64,000 bases of DNA from Magnaporthiopsis rhizophila. Lineage: Eukaryota > Ascomycota > Sordariomycetes > Magnaporthales > Magnaporthaceae. The notes beneath the pieces were generated by a model. The model did not search any database, was not told the origin of the DNA, and worked only from the letters and a program-made list of their open reading frames with translations. Positions 24,441-33,739 of the stretch are shown piece by piece; within the stretch, counting starts at the first letter, position 1, and each line of letters begins with the position of its first letter. Where the stretch lies: the NCBI GenBank assembly GCA_003049465.1, contig PYSS01000102.1, positions 1 through 64,000 on the forward strand, read 5' to 3'. The position numbers were made by a program, and so were the translations under genes.

Positions 24441-26601
24441 TTTAATTATTAATAAAAGTATAATAAAAAAGGTTTTGCCGCATAAGCAAAAGTTTGTTAT
24501 TACCGTTATATTAATCGTTTCGGTTTCTTTGTTATTATAGCTCTTAATCAGGTATAAGTGAAAATTTAATTTTCGGGCGGCTTTTAATAATCGGTATGCC
24601 TTTTTTGCTATTTTCAGGCTAATAAAATATATCCGTTTGTTTTGTATTAATTAATACCAATATAAAAAAATAAAGTTTATTAAAAAAATTTTTAAAAGGG
24701 TATTAATAATAATAAACCCTCCAAATATTTATCGAAAAAACTGAACTATAATTTTTACCTATCGTTAATCATAATATTTTATTCCCTGAAAAAAAGTTCA
24801 GATTTCCCAGGGTTATTAATTTTCCAAAATATTCTTTTATTTGCCCAAAATACAGTTTAGGAACTTTTTATTAAAGCAGGCCGCTATATATTGTGCAACC
24901 ATTTTATTAATTTGCTTTTATGGTTATTTTTTTACCAGATTATTTGGAAGCCCGGTAACCAGGCTGCTTACAATTGAAATATTTGCTTTTTTTTGGTAAA
25001 ACCTTATAATTTTTGGCAGTTAGGTTCCAAACTTTGCCCGGTTTTTGTTCCGGGGTTATATTATATTATTGCTAATTATTATTGCCCAGGGTGAAAATTA
25101 GGGCTTTACCTTTACCCTGGTTACCGCTTTTGTTCGAAAAAGCCTTATCCTTTATTTTTTTCGTTTTTTTCCATTGGAAAAAATATTATTGCAATTAGCG
25201 GCAAAAAATATCGAATAATATTATAAAATCCAGGTATTTTTTAACCATGTACATTTTAAAATGGTATACTAATTGGTTATATAATTTCCTTTTTTATTTA
25301 AACCTGGTTAGTTTGGTTTTTTTGCTAAATAAACAAAATTGTTTTTAAAAACAAGGAATTTATTGCTTTGCTTTATTATTAGCTGTTTGAATTTATTTTA
25401 AACCTTTTCCGCCCGATCCTGATTATAATACTTTTGTTATAAATAGCTTATAGCTGCCTTAAAAATTATTAGCTGATCGGGATAATTGGCATAAATATAA
25501 GGTGCTAAAATAATAGCAGCCTTATTAAGGATCCGGAAAATAAAATAATATATTTTATCGGTATACGTCCATATGCTTTTATCGGTATAAATTTTGGCAG
25601 TTATACGCTAATGCCAAATTTTAAAAATAAATTTGTTTTTTTAGGGTTATTATAAAATTTGGGCATATTACCAGTTTGGTTCGGGAGCCCCCGCCTTTTT
25701 GGTTTATAAATAATCCCGGGGTATATTTGCGGCCGTTTATAAGGTATTCCGAAAGTTTTTTAATAATTTGAAATTTGCATTGTAACTTTTTTTTCAGCTT
25801 GATAATGCGCTAAGCAAATATGTTAGTATTTTATGCGCTAAGCTGTGCTTTTAGCTTTTAGCCTAACTTATTTCCTTAATCCGCCACGGCGGTAAGGTTA
25901 TAATTCAGGTAACGGGCGGTTTTATAAAAGTTTCGGGCCTAATTATAAATTATAATCAGTTTTACGGTTCTGGCCTTAAATTTTGCAAATATAACGGCCG
26001 GTTTATTTGCTATTATTTTTTTAAATTAATATTATATTATTATTTCAAAAGTTTGGGAAAGGCTTTGATATTTTGGGTAATAAAAAGGATTTTCCTCCTT
26101 TTTGTTATAAACATTTTAATATCCGGCTAAATTATTTAGTTTTCTTTTTTAAAAATCCTTTTCGAGGTTATCGGTGGTTATATTACATCGGGCTGCTTTT
26201 AAATAAGCCATAATTTTGGCCTTATAATTGGTATAATTTATCTCGAACTCCGGCTCCTCCTTATTATTGCCATCCTTGGCGCTACGGTTAATTATTCAAA
26301 TAGTTTTATCGGTTTCGGCAATAACAGTACCGGTTATTATTTTGGTAACCAGCAGGGAAGCACAGCAATAATCCTCGTGAAAAAGCTGCTTTTAAAACTG
26401 AAAAACCGAAAAATGCACCTATTTTTGGGCCTTATTAATGCGCTATATATGCATATCCTTATTATTGTTTTGCATTATCGTGATACGTTTCGTTTTTTTA
26501 GTTCGGATACCTGTTTGCGCAGTGCAATTTGTGCAGGTTTGGGGATTTTGTTCGGGAATATTTTGAATGCTTTTCCAGGCAGTAAAAAAAAATTATTTTT
26601 A
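24441..26601 (-). other. 5' part of gypsy-1 (Gag region), too degraded to read
   Basis: Very AT-rich sequence between the protease-like remnant and the right LTR. By position it should hold Gag, but I found no confident motif. A 78-codon plus-strand frame at 26,377-26,613 is not recognisable. Confidence 0.45.
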
Positions 26602-26808
26602 TATTACAGTTGAGATTTTTACGGCTTAAAGTTTTGAGGAAAATTGTCAATTTAGCTAAAAGAACAAAATGGTGAAAAAGTTAACAAATGGTACGGAGCA
26701 CCTAGGTGCGCGCGATCCGTTTTGTGTGCACGCAAGGTTATATGATTAAGTTACGTGACCCCGGCTCTTGTGGGGCGATTGCCTGTAAAGGCACGCCGCG
26801 CTATAACA
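26602..26808 (-). repeat. gypsy-1 right LTR (long form)
   Basis: A 207-bp repeat. Its left 110 bp match 6,833-6,945, and its right 95 bp (from about 26,715, ending CGCTATAACA) match the first 85-90 bp of the LTR copy at 20,008 in inverse orientation. It is followed by the duplicated gttat and the DUF7924 coding sequence. Confidence 0.75.
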
Positions 26809-27960
26809 GTTATCCATTTATCTTTGCTGTTAGACTCTGTAAATCGAATTTGCGGATTGGGTGGCGATAATATTTCGTATCCTTCCCATTTATTACGGGG
26901 TAATGGCCGTAAATCCTCACGGAACAATGGTTATACAAAACTGAGAAGGCGAGAATCTGGCGGTGAATTTCACGCTTACGCCCCACAGCACAGAAACGCT
27001 TAGCGATAGCCCGTATTATAAGTATTATGCTGTGGGCATTTTGCCGGTTTGTAACATTAAGCGCTGCAGCGCCGCACTTTACCTTGCATATCAGGAATGG
27101 GAAATATATATAATACATAGCTATAAAAAAGGGCTGGTCCCTGGAGATGAAATTGCCGATAAATGGCGATAGTTTGGCGAGTTGCTCGTTGGTGAATGCT
27201 TTTTGTTTAAAGCTAACCAAATAATCCGGTTAGGAACAAGGACTGGTAAAAGGGACCGAATTATTCCACCCTTTATTAACACTTTTAACCAAAATATCGA
27301 GGTGGTTTGCACCGAATGTGGCGAGACTTTCGGCCGAAGGAACAATAAGTTGAGTGGTATTTTGGATGATTCGCGCCTCATTTTTGTTGTGTATCTTTTG
27401 GCATGTCGTTTCGAAAATGTCGTCCCGGAAAAGTGTATCGCCGGGAACTGGCTGCGTCTGCTTGAGAAAAGATTGGCAGAGGGCCTTGCTAGCACCGGGC
27501 AATGGCAAAGGAGCTTTGGCCATGTAGCTACCTTTAACCTCGAGGAGACTTTTATAACGCTGGTCTCGGTATGGTGCGCTTTTCTCCTTACGCAGCTTTT
27601 GGTGGCTCGGCATTGAACTAGCAGAGTTCGATCGCTTGCGCGACAGGCTGGACAAGGATTTCTTCCGCGCAAATAAACCCTTCATAATAGGAACCATCTC
27701 CCATATATTTTCCGGCTGGAACAGTTCCTTTGGCCAGCGCCCTTTTTTCCGCCAGAACGCAATCGGGTCAGTCTGTATGGAGTTGCCGCTGCTAATGGCT
27801 GGCTCGCCGAACGTGGTCTCCGCAGGCGGGGTGCGCGATATCCATTGGCGCTTCTGGTCCGGGTTTGGGCTGTACTTAAACGTATCATCGACCGATTGCT
27901 TGCATTTGCAACCTCGACTTTGGGCGGGTACTGGTGGCTCCCCTAAATAATTAGGCTATA
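26809..27960 (-). pseudogene. DUF7924-type gene, N-terminal and central fragment
   Basis: About 380 codons run on the minus strand. Family-typical blocks are LFARKKSLSSLSRKRSNSAS, SLFR-type DTLFRDDIFETTC, NEARIIQN, RLIVPSAE-type QLIVPSAESLATFGA, NKGWNNSVPF, MYYIYFPFLICKVKCGAAAL, DRQNAHS and SVRIYGHYPVI. I recognise this as the DUF7924 family (Pezizomycotina, function unknown). Two lesions are visible besides the transposons: an in-frame TAA at 27,230-27,232 in the conserved PDY context, where CAA is expected, and a one-base frameshift just before the conserved K-W at about 26,815-26,835. No start ATG is evident upstream, so the beginning (perhaps another exon) is unresolved. It continues at 6,832. 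Confidence 0.82.
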
Positions 27961-28963
27961 ATTCAATACAATCATGGACAAAATGCATACCTGTATAAAT
28001 AGCGTTTTTTTGAGTATAAAGAAACATGGGCAATTGCGTTCGGCGCGCCCGGGAACAGGCTGCTCTTAAATGCGATCGCTCTTTCGAATTGCGCCTTTGC
28101 GCAACTGGATACCCTGGGGTCGTTTTCCTGCCAACTATTAACAAAGGATTTTTTTTGGCGCTCCGAAAAAGTATTACCTTAAATCTTTATCGCTGGCGAT
28201 AGGGGCCGCTTTTAAGCCGCTGTTTGGGCCCGAGTGCGGGCCATAGCGATAAGGACAGAGGGAACGCAAGATGCTGTAGGTGGGTGGTCGGGGAATCGAG
28301 GTTTTAAAATGGAGTGGCACGCGCGGCATGGCTGGCGATGGTTATCCCGCTTATGGGGCCCACAATTTTCCAAGGATGGGGTTGACAGCTGACAGCCAAT
28401 CATTAGGCGCAGCACCAGCCTCCTGCATAATGGACGGGATCGCGGGGTAGATAGGGATATAATTAGCCGAGCAATATCAACCTGCTAGGTTAAATGGCCT
28501 TTAATTTATCTGAATAAAAATGTCGTAAATATAATCTTTCCCAGCCAGGAATTGCCCAGGGGCGGGCCAACAAAATCTGCCCCATGCCATTATAAAAGGC
28601 CAGGGGTTATAATTAACTACCAACTTTCCAAGTACTGGGTACCTTATTAATTCACTGAAATCTCGGCGATCACCGAAAAATAATGCAAAATGCTAAAAAG
28701 CTCTCGCCGACCTCGGAACCTATTTGGTGCAACATTCTCCATTCGATCCATTTTCTCTATATGCTGGCCAGATAGTTGTATATTGCGCGCTTTTTCGGGG
28801 AGCGGCTAGGCTTTACACCCTTTAAATTGTCAAGCACTCGGGCCAATCGCAGTATTATTACCAGATAAAGAAAAGGTTTAATATAGGGAGCTTAATTTTA
28901 ATTAATTGGGCATTTTATTATAATATTTGGATATTTGTGGCCGGTATATTTCCAGATTCGCCG
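27961..28963. other. No gene recognised; upstream flank of the DUF7924 pseudogene
   Basis: Moderate GC content with scattered short frames. A minus-strand stretch near 28,000-28,160 stays open for about 60 codons but matches nothing I know. I see no element ends. Confidence 0.45.
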
Positions 28964-29185
28964 TGTCACGGTACGATCCCTTATATAAGGACCAAGCACA
29001 TCGTAGCCCTTGGATATGACAATGTTCCTTTTTGCTTTGGTGTAACGGGTACTGCCTTGGTCTAGTCCCGTGATACGCCGTGTAATATTTCCATACTCGG
29101 GTATAAGGAATTTTATTATTATCGATGGATATCATAAAACCTGGACGCTGTAATTTTAAAACACTATTATTTATTTCCACCACAT
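28868..29185 (-). pseudogene. Possible DDE transposase remnant (piggyBac-like?), split by a solo LTR
   Basis: With the solo LTR and one cgccg copy removed, the minus strand reads LQRPGFMISIDNNKIPYTRV, then WKYYTANLEIYRPQISKYYN and KMPN followed by stops. The order 'PG..ISIDE.MIP.TG' followed by 'P(N)K.I..G.K' is reminiscent of piggyBac-type transposases. The match is short, one key acidic residue is Asn here, and no terminal repeats were found. It could equally be a RIP-altered fragment of another protein. Confidence 0.3.
28964..29075 (+). mobile_element. Solo 112-bp LTR with TGTCACGG...CCGTGATA ends
   Basis: Exact 5-bp duplications cgccg flank it (28,959-28,963 and 29,076-29,080). The ends are an 8-bp inverted repeat (TGTCACGG/CCGTGATA, one transition). 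It contains the TATA-like ttatataagg and shares about 100 bp with 20,008-20,199. Very short for an LTR; a MITE-like element is an alternative, but the TG...(C/T)A ends and 5-bp duplication favour an LTR. Confidence 0.75.
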
Positions 29186-30700
29186 CCCAAAAACGTTATT
29201 TGGAGGTATTACCCGATTTGCTAGTTGCATTATAATACGAACCCTATAATACTTATGCATGTCCTGCGTAACAGGTTAATCACCGCCTGGTCGCCGTATT
29301 CCAGCATTAAAAACTTACCATTTGCGGATTGGCTGTGATGGCTGCTGGCTTAAAAAGGAGTGCACGGATTGCAGCCGCCAATAATTTTAATACCGCCGCT
29401 TTAGCGATAATTTCTGGACTGAGAAAGAGCGCACGAATATTGCTAGTAAAAATGAGGTGATGAGGGCGGTGAGCCAGACTGCTAAAAATGATTGACCAGG
29501 TTTAAGCTAAATCCATATATCCACGCCCTCACGGGCTTGCGAACCGTCGCAGTTAATCGCGCCGTATGGCAAATAATTGGCCGTTATCGGCCTTTTTAGG
29601 TTGTGGAAGCCGCCGTGGTTCTTCGCGCGGGTGAACGTTAAACGCTCGCAATGTTGTTTTGTACCTATCCCCCTGCAAAAGCAAGGGCCTCAATTGATTC
29701 TTCCCTACCAAAGTGCCGCTAGTACCCAAACTTGGCCGTAGGTAACCGCCCAGTTAATTGCACGACGATTTGCCACAGCTCTTATATGTAGTTCTGCATC
29801 CCCACTGCAGCCAAATCCCACACGTTATTTCAAAGTATAAGCAGGATTTTCTGTAACCCCCTCCTTCGCCCCCAGCAATACCAACTCTTGCCCCCTTTAT
29901 TCTTTTGATTGCCCTATCGGATTCGCCGTATCTGTTTTATTTCAACGCTTATTAAATAAACATCTTAATAATTAGCATACCACCGTGTTAACCCGATAAA
30001 TAGCAACGACCTCGATAATATTATTTTGTTCCTGCTACCGTATAAGGGCGAGAGGTTTAAGGGCGCAGCTTTTACGACGCCCATGCCTGAGAATAAGTTG
30101 CGATTGGTGGAAGCTTGCTATAATATAGCCAAGCCATGCAGCATTATCCCTCGATATAAGAAAAAGGGGACGTAGCTTTTAAAGGAGTACGGGCTTTTTA
30201 AAAATACCGACTGCCTCGTGCTAAGATTCAGCCATAGCGCTAGAACCAGTGTTAGCATTGTAAGCGGATGCGCCAGGCATATCGACTTGGTTTTCCAGAA
30301 TATACCCGGTATCAGCAAGATGTATTTCGCCTTTACTTTTGATAACAAAACGAACAATGTCGGCTTGGTGAAGTCACTGTATTATAATAAACTTCTTATG
30401 GCCTCAAGGAGAAGCTTAAGGAAGCAGAATCTCCTCGAGGGACCCTTCGAAGTTACTCCCCTGATATAGGCCACTGGGTGGCCCGTGCTTCGCGGGGTTA
30501 GGTACGTATCTATGGAGGGGTCGGGCGCCTAGCCCCTTTTTTCCATCTGCGAGGGTCTTGTGACTGGCTGAACCGCCCCAATCGTCTGGCGCCCTGATGT
30601 CTGTTGGTTCCGGGGGTGGCGACGCCTGCGCAGCGATCCCCGTGTGACAGAAAGCCGGAAGAGCGGCTATCTGGTTTCGATTGGCCCCTGATCGGCCCCA
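29186..30700. other. Degraded sequence without a recognised gene
   Basis: Composition alternates between GC-normal and AT-rich. A plus-strand stretch from about 29,995 to 30,470 can be read with few stops (for example ILFLLPYKGERFKG and KLRLVEACYNIAK), suggesting a fragment of a real protein, but I do not recognise it. No element ends or RNA genes seen. Confidence 0.4.
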
Positions 30701-30789
30701 GCATTGCCAAAGACACACACCCCATTCTTAATATCACGGACCTCTTATAATTCAAGGTTATTGTGCCCAAATGCAATTTTGCATCCCCA

Positions 30790-31157
30790 GATTATATTAA
30801 AAAGGTGGATAAATTCCGCCTGCGCACGGCAGACCCCGAGAATCTGTTCGCCTTTCTCCTTATCGGAGCATTCAAGGCACCCGGGTTCTTACGGGGCAGC
30901 AAATGCTGTTGGCCGGCGGCCGCTTACGCCAGATCCTTTACAAGAAAAAACTCGGCGAGGGCTTTTTTGGCCTTATAATATATGTGTGGAATTTAACGAT
31001 AAAAAAGGAGTATATTATCAAATTGCCGCTGTGGAAACTTATTAACAACAGCCATGTCAGCCTAAAATATTGGAGGAAAAAGGCTAATATTATAAAAAGC
31101 ATTTCGCATATTAGTACTGGCATCCCGACATCCCTATCAGGCGCCTGCCCATATTAA
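30790..31157 (+). pseudogene. Protein kinase-like N-lobe fragment
   Basis: In one frame from about 30,940 the translation KKKLGEGFFGLIIYVWNLT, with EYIIKLPLWKLI and YWRKKANIIKSISHI after it, resembles a kinase N-lobe. The first part stands for the glycine loop, then the beta-3 lysine and the alpha-C glutamate helix. The preceding DPENLFAFLLIGAFKAPG may belong to the same protein in a different frame. The catalytic C-lobe is missing: the sequence becomes AT-rich at 31,160. This is a truncated, frame-disrupted relic; assignment rests only on motif spacing. Confidence 0.4.
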
Positions 31158-31185
31158 CCAATAAAAGTTTTAAAATTATAAATAT

Positions 31186-31378
31186 TATAACGTGGTATTA
31201 AAGCCCTTTATTTGTGTAGGATATATATAAATATTAAACTGGAAAAGAGAAAAAAGGTTAAAAAAAAGGTATAACCGAAAGCCATACTTTTATCCTATGA
31301 GTTCTTTCTTATTTAATTTTTAGCCAATCAACTATTACCCTTATTTATTACCACTATCAGTGCTATATTATAATATTG
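31186..31378 (-). repeat. Left LTR of the short element, mutated
   Basis: Aligns over its full length with 32,963-33,158. Compared with that copy it shows many C-to-T and G-to-A differences, for example in the central block gtgtggccgaaggccacac, which here reads gtataaccgaaagccatac. Confidence 0.7.
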
Positions 31379-32625
31379 CCCCCCCGTCGAAAAAAAAGCA
31401 ACTAAGCCGATACCTAGCATTAAAAAAAGCCGATTAAATAACAAAAAAATAACAAAAATGGCACAATTTAACGGTTATTTTTACATTTAGCTTATTTTAA
31501 AACCTTTTTGTTCAAAAAAATAAAATTAATTTTTATTACCGCCCTAATGTTTATCATATTACCCTAAAATCTTTCGTACAACTAATACGCACTACCGAAA
31601 TTATAATAATTATAAAAACCTTAAGCTTAACCAAAAAATTTATAACAAGCTTTAACAAACATCTAATAAGTATCCGGAAAGATAAATTGTATAAAAAATA
31701 ATTTTTCAAAACTGGGGTAAATTTTATATTATAAATGGAATATTTTAATATTATTTCCCCAATTTACCATTTGGGCCTTGTACAAAAAATATTTATATCA
31801 AAAAAAGGTAAATAAAAAATATTTCGTTATCGGTTTAACAAACCGTGGATAATTTTTTCTGGGCCTTTTTTTTCGTTGGAAATATTAAACATATGATTAA
31901 GCTGCTTAAAGATCGTTTTATAATTATAACCGTGGGTTAAAACAGTAAAAAGCTAAAAAAAAAACATAACTTAACTTTTCTTTCCAAATGTTCGTAAATA
32001 TAAAAAAAATGGCTTTATCGTTTCCTCCAAAAACTTTGCGGTTAAGATCAATTTTTGCCTTAATTTTTAAAAGCCAAATATTATGATTAATAATACCAAA
32101 AAGTTTATTAAAATTTAACAATAATAACTTAAATCGATAAAATTAAACACACTTTTCGGTAAGCATAATACGCTAAACTTAAAAAAATTGATTATTATTT
32201 AAAATTCAACGGTTATTTTGTTTTTAGCTTGTACAATTATTATTAAAACGGTTACCTTTATAACGGTTTAAATGTTCGGATTTATTTCGAAAAATTATAA
32301 GCAAAGCAAAAAAAAAAAAAAAAAAAAGGAAATTTTAATTATTTGCGGCATAATATACAACGCAAAAATGATGATTATAATATAAAAATACAAATTTTTG
32401 GTTATTTAAGCTCTTTTATTATAATTGTAAATTATTAACCCTAAATATAATAAGTATTAAAAATTTTAAGGTTTTTTTTAATTATTTACTTTAATAATAA
32501 AATATTATTATATTTTCCCAGGCAGTGTAAAAATAAATTTTATTTAACAGAACGGTAAAATTTTTCGATACCTATGCGTGATTTAGCACGGAATATCGAA
32601 AAAACCATCCTATGCAAAGTGGTTT

Positions 32626-32825
32626 GGGAATATAATGCATATTTAAAATTTCGCATAATCCAGTACATATAGAAACTTCGTATTTTTGTTAACCGAAATA
32701 CCTGCAAGCGAAAGGGTATCGATTGGGAGGTTGTTTAGAAATATAATATATATTTAAAATTTTGCATGGTTCAATACGTATCGAAACTCCGTACTTTATT
32801 AACCAAAATGCTTATAACCGAAACA
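32626..32825 (+). repeat. Two tandem copies of a ~95-bp unit
   Basis: The blocks 32,626-32,717 and 32,731-32,825 align from ggaatataatgcatatttaaa to ttaaccgaaat-type ends, differing mostly by transitions. They lie inside the short LTR-flanked element, next to the right LTR. Confidence 0.65.
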
Positions 32826-32962
32826 ATAAAAAAAAAGAAAAAAAAGAAAAATGTGGCTTTCTAACCATAAAGCCCGTTGCTGTGTAGCATAATCGTTTTT
32901 CGGAAATGCAATACAAAAAAAATGCCCTATCCCATAGAATTTCACAGGGAAGCTTAATATAA

Positions 32963-33158
32963 TGTTATAATGTGGTATTAAAACACTTTATTTGTGCAGG
33001 ATATATGTAAATATTAAGCTGGAAAGGAGAAAAAAGGTTAAAGAAAAGGTGTGGCCGAAGGCCACACTTTTATCCTATCAGTCCTTCCTTATCTAATTTC
33101 CAGCCAATCGGTTATCAACCTTATCTATTACTATTACCAGTGCCGTGCCACAATATCA
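32963..33158 (-). repeat. Right LTR of the short element, little mutated
   Basis: Contains an intact 10-bp palindrome arm pair (gtgtggcc...ggccacac) and normal GC content, in contrast to the left copy. It marks the edge of the AT-rich island. Confidence 0.7.
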
Positions 33159-33739
33159 CTCATTGAAAATCACGCCGAAGCCTATGTATCTTTTGCCACT
33201 CCCCACTTATCAAGTACTTGGCTCACACTAAAACCTGCGCCTCGCGCTTGGTAACCCCCCGGCACCCTCCAAACTAACGTTTATAATCCCTGTGACCTGT
33301 AATACCCCGACAGATGGTATGCACTGCGGCGGCTACCGGCTTGCCGCGAATAGAGTCCTTCGATGCGCCTCCAGTCCCAGTTGATCCCAATGGGCGCCAT
33401 AAAAAAACGGGAACCGCTGCCATTCCGTGACGACGGTCGAACCATCTACCGGCGTGACAGGGGTATGGCTCGGCGAGTCGGTTTCGGTCTCTTTTCAGGC
33501 CCCGACCCGACGTTTACACGCCCAGCCGTCCCGCGGGAAGGCGGCAGACATGGTCCCAAGCAGTCCGAGTAGATCTGGGCTGGGTGTATAAGAAGCAGGT
33601 AGGCAGGCAGGTAGCCATGCACCAAGAGTCTCTCATGCTATCATCCAGGCCCGCCTTCACAAGACTTCGCACGATACCGCAGAGCGCCGATAAAACACTG
33701 AGCAACTGCCTTCCCATTTCTCTCGCAAACCCACCAGCC
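33159..33739. other. Intergenic, presumed promoter and 5' leader of the monooxygenase
   Basis: GC rises abruptly here. The frame of the downstream gene stays open back to 33,584, but the first well-placed start (caccagccATG) is at 33,740, so I take 33,584-33,739 as leader. No other gene seen. Confidence 0.5.

Larger units (their letters stand above)
6833..26808 (-). mobile_element. Outer Ty3/gypsy LTR retrotransposon (gypsy-1), RIP-degraded, hosting other elements
   Basis: Directly repeated LTR-type ends lie at 6,833-6,956 and 26,602-26,808. They are flanked by the pentamers gctat (6,828-6,832) and gttat (26,809-26,813), a 5-bp duplication with one RIP-type difference. The body is on the minus strand and highly AT-rich. 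It contains reverse transcriptase near 22,900-23,700 (YINNILIW in place of YLDDILIYS), RNase H near 22,308-22,489, integrase remnants down to about 20,290 and a protease-like segment near 24,258-24,440. Copia-2 and a solo LTR have entered it. The two terminal repeats differ in length (124 versus 207 bp), so the exact structure of the left end is less certain than the insertion itself. Confidence 0.75.
31186..33158 (-). mobile_element. Short LTR-flanked element, no recognisable pol
   Basis: Direct repeats of about 193-196 bp (31,186-31,378 and 32,963-33,158) flank 1.6 kb. A run of C next to the left repeat (31,379-31,385, a G-run on the minus strand) resembles a polypurine tract and suggests minus orientation. 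The interior has no RT, RNase H or integrase motif. One 65-codon minus-strand frame at 31,924-32,121 is Gag-like at best. I found no matching 5-bp duplication. Size and structure suit a non-autonomous or deleted LTR element. Confidence 0.65.

Noticed and set aside
27121..27672. 183-codon minus-strand frame and a 144-codon plus-strand frame overlapping the DUF7924 fragment
   Set aside because: The DUF7924 frame carries the family motifs; these overlap it in other frames.
33584..33739. 52-residue N-terminal extension of the monooxygenase
   Set aside because: Open by chance; the start at 33,740 has better context and matches the usual family beginning.
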